From a virus: DNA of 48,148 bases. The notes below the pieces were generated by a model. It worked only from the letters and a program-made list of their open reading frames with translations, did no database searches and was not told the origin of the DNA. Made by a program: the position numbers and the translations under genes. Location: positions 1 to 48,148 of IMG/VR virus record IMGVR_UViG_3300028920_000010; one strand, written 5' to 3'. Positions 45,808 to 48,148 of the stretch are shown here, piece after piece (the stretch's first letter is position 1; each line of letters begins with the position of its first letter).

Positions 45808-45882
45808 GCCTAACGTTCGCGCTACACCTGCTGCGCCTGGCCCCCTGCTACATTGACAAGTGGCAGGTTGGCGCTGTTGGTT
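45808..45882 (-). other. attC-like site, exact repeat (copy B)
   Basis: Same element as 1768-1842 with the downstream core GTTAGGC, a perfect GTTRRRY. The exact repeat is 45812-45920 and ends at the GTT. Confidence 0.78.
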
Positions 45883-45918
45883 GTTGTATGCGACCGCTCC
45901 ACCAGTTTAGCGAACGGG

Positions 45919-46056
45919 TTATCGCGCATCACTTTTGCAACGGAATGAACGCGAATACCAAATCGGAATACCGACGAAAAGAATAAGCCGGTTTTCCCAC
46001 GTATACTTGTAGATACCCTTCTTGCTCTCGGACAGCCAAAACAGTTTCGTTAACAT
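45919..46056 (-). CDS. Small cassette protein, 45 aa
   Basis: ATG at 46056 behind GGAGGTTATC. MLTKLFWLSESKKGIYKYTW then LILFVGIPIWYSRSFRC: a short hydrophobic stretch with basic ends, perhaps membrane-associated. Both flanks are shared with the cassette at 1880-2011, but the gene is unrelated. Confidence 0.68.
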   Translation of the reverse strand: MLTKLFWLSESKKGIYKYTWENRLILFVGIPIWYSRSFRCKSDAR

Positions 46057-46076
46057 GATAACCTCCAGTGAGCGGT

Positions 46077-46379
46077 TTATAATATGGTCGGTCGCATATT
46101 GCAACCAACCAACGTCCGCCGCACCGTGCGATGCGGTACGCTCACTTGCCACCCTTTGCCCGTTTTGCACTGCGGCTGTTGTGGGATGTAACTCCCACTT
46201 TCCACCAGTTCATAGGAGCCGTACACGCCCATCGCTTCGAGGCGTGCCACGATACACGACCCGCAAAGCAGACCAGCCCCCACGGCTTTACCAGACGGCT
46301 GGATGCGCTCCCAAATTTCGTCTGGCACGCCTATATCAATACGGTACTGATTTCCGCATCCCTGGCATTTACACGACAT
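46077..46379 (-). CDS. Phage zinc-binding cassette protein
   Basis: 100 residues; ATG at 46379 with AAAGGAG upstream. MSCKCQGCGNQYRIDIGVPD, IWERIQPSGKAVGAGLLCGS C and LEAMGVYGSYELVE form a recognisable small phage protein type with C-x-C-x2-C plus CGSC metal ligands. The C-terminal third is encoded by the attC-like site and by the next cassette's leader, so the tail differs from that of relatives; inference. Confidence 0.78.
   Translation of the reverse strand: MSCKCQGCGNQYRIDIGVPDEIWERIQPSGKAVGAGLLCGSCIVARLEAMGVYGSYELVESGSYIPQQPQCKTGKGWQVSVPHRTVRRTLVGCNMRPTIL
46079..46108 (-). promoter_or_regulatory. Cassette promoter
   Basis: TTGGTT (46108-46103) and TATTAT (46084-46079), 18-bp spacer, minus strand. 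The sequence duplicates the core (GTTGGTTGGTT), keeping the 18-bp distance. Confidence 0.65.
46107..46184 (-). other. attC-like site with different covarying stem
   Basis: CCACAAC, A, GCCGCA-GTGC ... GCAC, extra GG, TGCGGC, GGAC, GTTGGTT on the minus strand. Both stem halves differ from 330-404 yet pair perfectly; the loop keeps GTACCGCA. Confidence 0.78.
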
Positions 46380-46425
46380 AGCTTCAACGGCTCCTTTACA
46401 ACAATTCTCAAAAGGGACGCATGGC

Positions 46426-46559
46426 GCACAACGCTCGGCCAACGGTAGCCTGTGGGGAGTATCGCCGACTACCACGCGAGACGGCGACGGGCTAATTGGG
46501 GGTCGAAACCCCTCCGGCGTGGAACCACTACTCCCCATGGCTACCTTGGCCTGTTGTAC
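46426..46559 (-). other. Long attC-like site with pseudoknot potential (copy B)
   Basis: As 44936-45069, with the downstream core GTTGTGC. The only difference in 129 bp is plus A at 46461 versus G at 44971; on the minus-strand RNA or DNA this turns a G-C pair into G-T/U, whereas on the plus strand it would make A-C. Confidence 0.76.
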
Positions 46560-46692
46560 GACGTGTCAAGTTCCCTCCACACGTTGGCGAGGTGTCGGTG
46601 ATGATGCACATGGCCGGGACACTGTACGTATAGGTAGGCCGAAGCCTCTCATCCTTAGCACCCCTGGTTGCCCGATCATTTCTCACGTACAC
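46528..46692 (-). CDS. Cassette protein, 54 aa
   Basis: GTG at 46692 with GAGGTGG eight bases before and TATTGTAGG upstream. VYVRNDRATRGAKDERLRPT then YTYSVPAMCIITDTSPTCGG. The last residues (TGQGSHGE) are encoded in the attC-like site. Unknown function. Confidence 0.6.
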   Translation of the reverse strand: MYVRNDRATRGAKDERLRPTYTYSVPAMCIITDTSPTCGGNLTRRTTGQGSHGE

Positions 46693-46737
46693 CAAAGCGC
46701 CCACCTCGCCTACAATATGAAAGGAACTTGACATGTT

Positions 46738-46769
46738 GTACAAAGTCCAGGCTACGTGCGAAGTCGCGC
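46738..46769 (-). other. Degenerate short attC-like site
   Basis: Minus GCGCGAC, 18 nt with CGTAGCC, TTTGTAC. Layout equals 48018-48049, but both cores have one change. Confidence 0.35.
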
Positions 46770-47027
46770 TATGACTGCATTGAGCCTGTGTAACTCCAAC
46801 GAACCATCGAAGTCGGGATGCTTTTCGAGCGACATACGAATGTGCTCAAGATCCAAAGCGATTTCCGCACTGGCCGCGTTGGGTGCCGTGGAGGTCGCTT
46901 CCGCCAGTTTGGAGGCGCAGTCCTTACATAGCACGCGCATGTACCCCACTCGATCATAATTCACTTCGGCATCATAAAACACCTTGCACCCACACTCGTC
47001 ACATGAGTAATATTCACCTGCGGCCAT
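46752..47027 (-). CDS. Zinc-ribbon cassette protein with helical tail
   Basis: 91 residues; ATG at 47027 after AGGAGGCGCAAG. AAGEYYSCDECGCKVFYDAE and MRVLCKDCASKL form a two-CxxC zinc ribbon. The linker ATSTAPNAAS is encoded by GGCACCCAAC, then a helical domain ends AVIARLRT. The linker DNA, shared with two other cassette genes, may mark an old fusion point. Confidence 0.75.
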   Translation of the reverse strand: MAAGEYYSCDECGCKVFYDAEVNYDRVGYMRVLCKDCASKLAEATSTAPNAASAEIALDLEHIRMSLEKHPDFDGSLELHRLNAVIARLRT

Positions 47028-47066
47028 CTTGCGCCTCCTCAGTATTCAAGAGCGACCGGAATGGCA

Positions 47067-47099
47067 TCCCAACGTCCGCTACATAGACGCCCGTTGCGC
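47067..47099 (-). other. Short attC-like site, 33 bp
   Basis: Minus GCGCAAC, 19 nt (GGGCGTCTATGTAGCGGAC), GTTGGGA. Good cores and a weak stem; the following ATGCCATTCC is shared with the cassette start at 2353. Confidence 0.45.
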
Positions 47100-47381
47100 T
47101 ACCTTGACAAGCAACTCATCCAATTGGTCCCACTCCTCTTGGTCCAGCCACTCAGCACTGTTTTGTACGAGAGCAATGGCGGCTTGTAGCTGTTCTACGC
47201 CGTTGGCCGGTGATTCCTTAGATTTGGAGGCGCATTGGGCACATGCCGCGCGAATGGCCGCACCAGTGACGGGTCCGCGTTCATTCGCAAATGCCTCGAC
47301 GTTCACCAGAGCACCCGACCCATTGCCAGACTGAAAACGTAACCACAACCCATCCTCTTTCTTGACTACCGATACACTCAC
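47079..47381 (-). CDS. Cassette protein, unknown
   Basis: 100 residues; GTG at 47381 with GGAGG upstream. N-terminal beta (SVSVVKKEDGLWLRFQSGNG), a CAQCAS pair near residue 47, the linker ESPANGVEQLQ, and an acidic helical C-terminus (SAEWLDQEEWDQLDELLVKV). The C-terminal codons lie in the short attC-like site. Confidence 0.72.
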   Translation of the reverse strand: MSVSVVKKEDGLWLRFQSGNGSGALVNVEAFANERGPVTGAAIRAACAQCASKSKESPANGVEQLQAAIALVQNSAEWLDQEEWDQLDELLVKVAQRASM

Positions 47382-47401
47382 TCGCGCCTCCTCAGTATAT
47401 G

Positions 47402-47436
47402 GTTCACCGGACTATGGCGTAGAACGGTTGTTGGGT
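47402..47436 (-). other. Degenerate attC-like site
   Basis: Minus ACCCAAC, A, ACCG, 15-nt loop, CGGT, GAAC, then CAT instead of GTT. Left core and stem kept, right core lost. Confidence 0.35.
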
Positions 47437-47461
47437 GCTGTTTAACCCGCTTCCATATTTT

Positions 47462-47632
47462 TCAGCGCACCGCGTATTTCGTTTGAGAATACATATAGTC
47501 CTGAAAATCAGAATAAGACACGCAACGCCCAGCCATAAAATCATCGAACGACACTTTGGCATCTTCGAGAAACCGAGCGTACAAATCACGCAAAGCATGT
47601 TTGTTTTCTTGTGACCATTTTGCTACGTTCAT
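47462..47632 (-). CDS. Small cassette protein, 56 aa
   Basis: ATG at 47632 with CCGGAGG upstream and AAATTATAGGC, a clear cassette -10. MNVAKWSQENKHALRDLYAR and SFDDFMAGRCVSYSDFQDYM; helical and aromatic-rich. Lower GC than its neighbours. Unknown function. Confidence 0.72.
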   Translation of the reverse strand: MNVAKWSQENKHALRDLYARFLEDAKVSFDDFMAGRCVSYSDFQDYMYSQTKYAVR

Positions 47633-47677
47633 ATTTTCCTCCGGTGCGCCTATAATTTCAAGGCGGGTTAAATGGCA

Positions 47678-47710
47678 TCCCAACGTTCAGCCAATGTGCG
47701 CACGTTTGGC
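47678..47710 (-). other. Short attC-like site, 33 bp
   Basis: Minus GCCAAAC, a GTGCGCAC palindrome, ATTGGCTGAAC, GTTGGGA. Two good borders and the usual length of the short class. Confidence 0.4.
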
Positions 47711-47974
47711 ACACCTTGGCGGTGAATCAAGTTGCCCACACTCAGGCAAAAGCGGACAGTCGAAACACAAATCTGACTCACCGTTGACAAATTGCGCACT
47801 TGGCTTGTTGCACGGCGAAGCGGACTGTAGATCGGCGCTCCCATGCTCCTGCCGGGCGGCGTGTACCAACTGATGCGGGACTGGGCACGAACACATCCAC
47901 ACGGTGGCCAATGCTTTACCTCCAGCAATGAGATGCTGTTTGTGCAACTCACCATGACAATCTGGGCACTTCAT
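47687..47974 (-). CDS. Cys-rich cassette protein
   Basis: 95 residues; ATG at 47974 after GGGAGGATGT. MKCPDCHGELHKQHLIAGGK and VWMCSCPVPHQL resemble a small zinc ribbon; further on DLCFDCPLLPECG gives another Cys set. Metal binding likely, function unknown. Confidence 0.75.
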   Translation of the reverse strand: MKCPDCHGELHKQHLIAGGKALATVWMCSCPVPHQLVHAARQEHGSADLQSASPCNKPSAQFVNGESDLCFDCPLLPECGQLDSPPRCAKRAHIG

Positions 47975-47989
47975 ACATCCTCCCGCCCG

Positions 47990-48026
47990 GCCTACAATAT
48001 GGTCGCCGAGCTATTGCGTGCAACGC
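47990..48026 (-). repeat. 37-bp leader repeat
   Basis: Identical to 302-338. On the minus strand it starts at the GTTGCAC core and runs to TATTGTAGGC, so two different cassettes begin with the same promoter segment. Confidence 0.9.
47994..48023 (-). promoter_or_regulatory. Cassette promoter
   Basis: TTGCAC (48023-48018) and TATTGT (47999-47994) with 18 bp between, minus strand. Confidence 0.65.
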
Positions 48027-48049
48027 CCCGGCTATGACTGCCGTTGCGC
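48018..48049 (-). other. Short attC-like site, 32 bp
   Basis: Minus GCGCAAC, GGC-AGTCATA-GCC, GGGGC, GTTGCAC. A three-base stem between two good cores. Confidence 0.45.
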
Positions 48050-48148
48050 TACGACTGCATACTCCAACTGAGCGATCAATGCATCACCAGACCACTTGTC
48101 TATCAACTTGCTTTCCCGCACAAGCCTCTTGACAGTAGACAAAGGAAT
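48032..48148 (-). CDS. Cassette gene spanning the circle junction (C-terminal part)
   Basis: The same gene as at 1-283, seen here from the TAG at 48032 into the terminal overlap. The last residues (VVAQRQS) lie in the short attC-like site. Confidence 0.8.
   Translation of the reverse strand: MPLSTVKRLVRESKLIDKWSGDALIAQLEYAVVAQRQS
48052..48148. repeat. Terminal direct repeat, right copy
   Basis: Exact copy of 1-97; see the left copy. Confidence 0.95.

Overview
The window is a complete circular genome of a tailed dsDNA phage (siphovirus-like). Bases 1-97 are repeated exactly at 48052-48148, so the circle is 48,051 bp. Essentially every gene is on the minus strand and genes often overlap by 1-20 nt, so the map reads as one unidirectional series from about 42.3 kb down through 1/48,051 and on to 42.4 kb. 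No integrase, tRNA or CRISPR array was found. A heptosyltransferase-like GT9 protein points weakly to a Gram-negative host; the host cannot be named from sequence.

Layout in transcription order (right to left). 42.3-34.8 kb is packaging and head: small terminase, GpA-type large terminase, gpW-like joiner, lambda-type portal, protease-capsid fusion and a decoration-like protein ending in polyserine, followed by an intrinsic terminator. 34.7-22 kb is neck and tail: joining proteins, tail tube with a polyserine end, tail-assembly chaperones linked by a probable -1 frameshift at A AAA AAA, tape measure, hub proteins and a LamG-like protein. 22-11.8 kb is an unusually large surface-modification block: GT9, GT2/GT92/GT8-like glycosyltransferases, two methyltransferases (one fused to a kinase-like domain), a radical SAM enzyme, a tail fibre and an amidase endolysin. 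11.7-9.4 kb holds small genes with strong sigma70-type promoters, an HTH protein and a hairpin-dense noncoding stretch. 9.3-2.9 kb is replication and recombination: initiator, DnaB-like helicase, Gp157, Rad52-like annealing protein, RusA resolvase and a Gp37/Gp68 protein.

The remaining ~8.6 kb (2,947 down to 1, then 48,051 down to ~42,416) is the most unusual part. It is an array of about 22 one- or two-gene cassettes, each ending in a folded repeat with the layout AAC-A-[stem1][stem2]-loop-[stem2'] with one or two extra unpaired bases, then [stem1']-4 nt-GTT. Stem sequences change in a compensatory way between copies, while the AAC/GTT ends are kept. Identical repeats sit behind different genes, and identical leaders sit in front of different genes, with breakpoints at the GTT. 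This is the architecture of integron attC sites and gene cassettes, here in a phage without a visible integron integrase. In six cassettes the GTT core supplies the -35 of a cassette promoter exactly 18 bp from its -10. The cargo is mostly tiny Cys-pair (zinc-ribbon-like) proteins, plus a B12-binding-type radical SAM protein in an AT-richer cassette.
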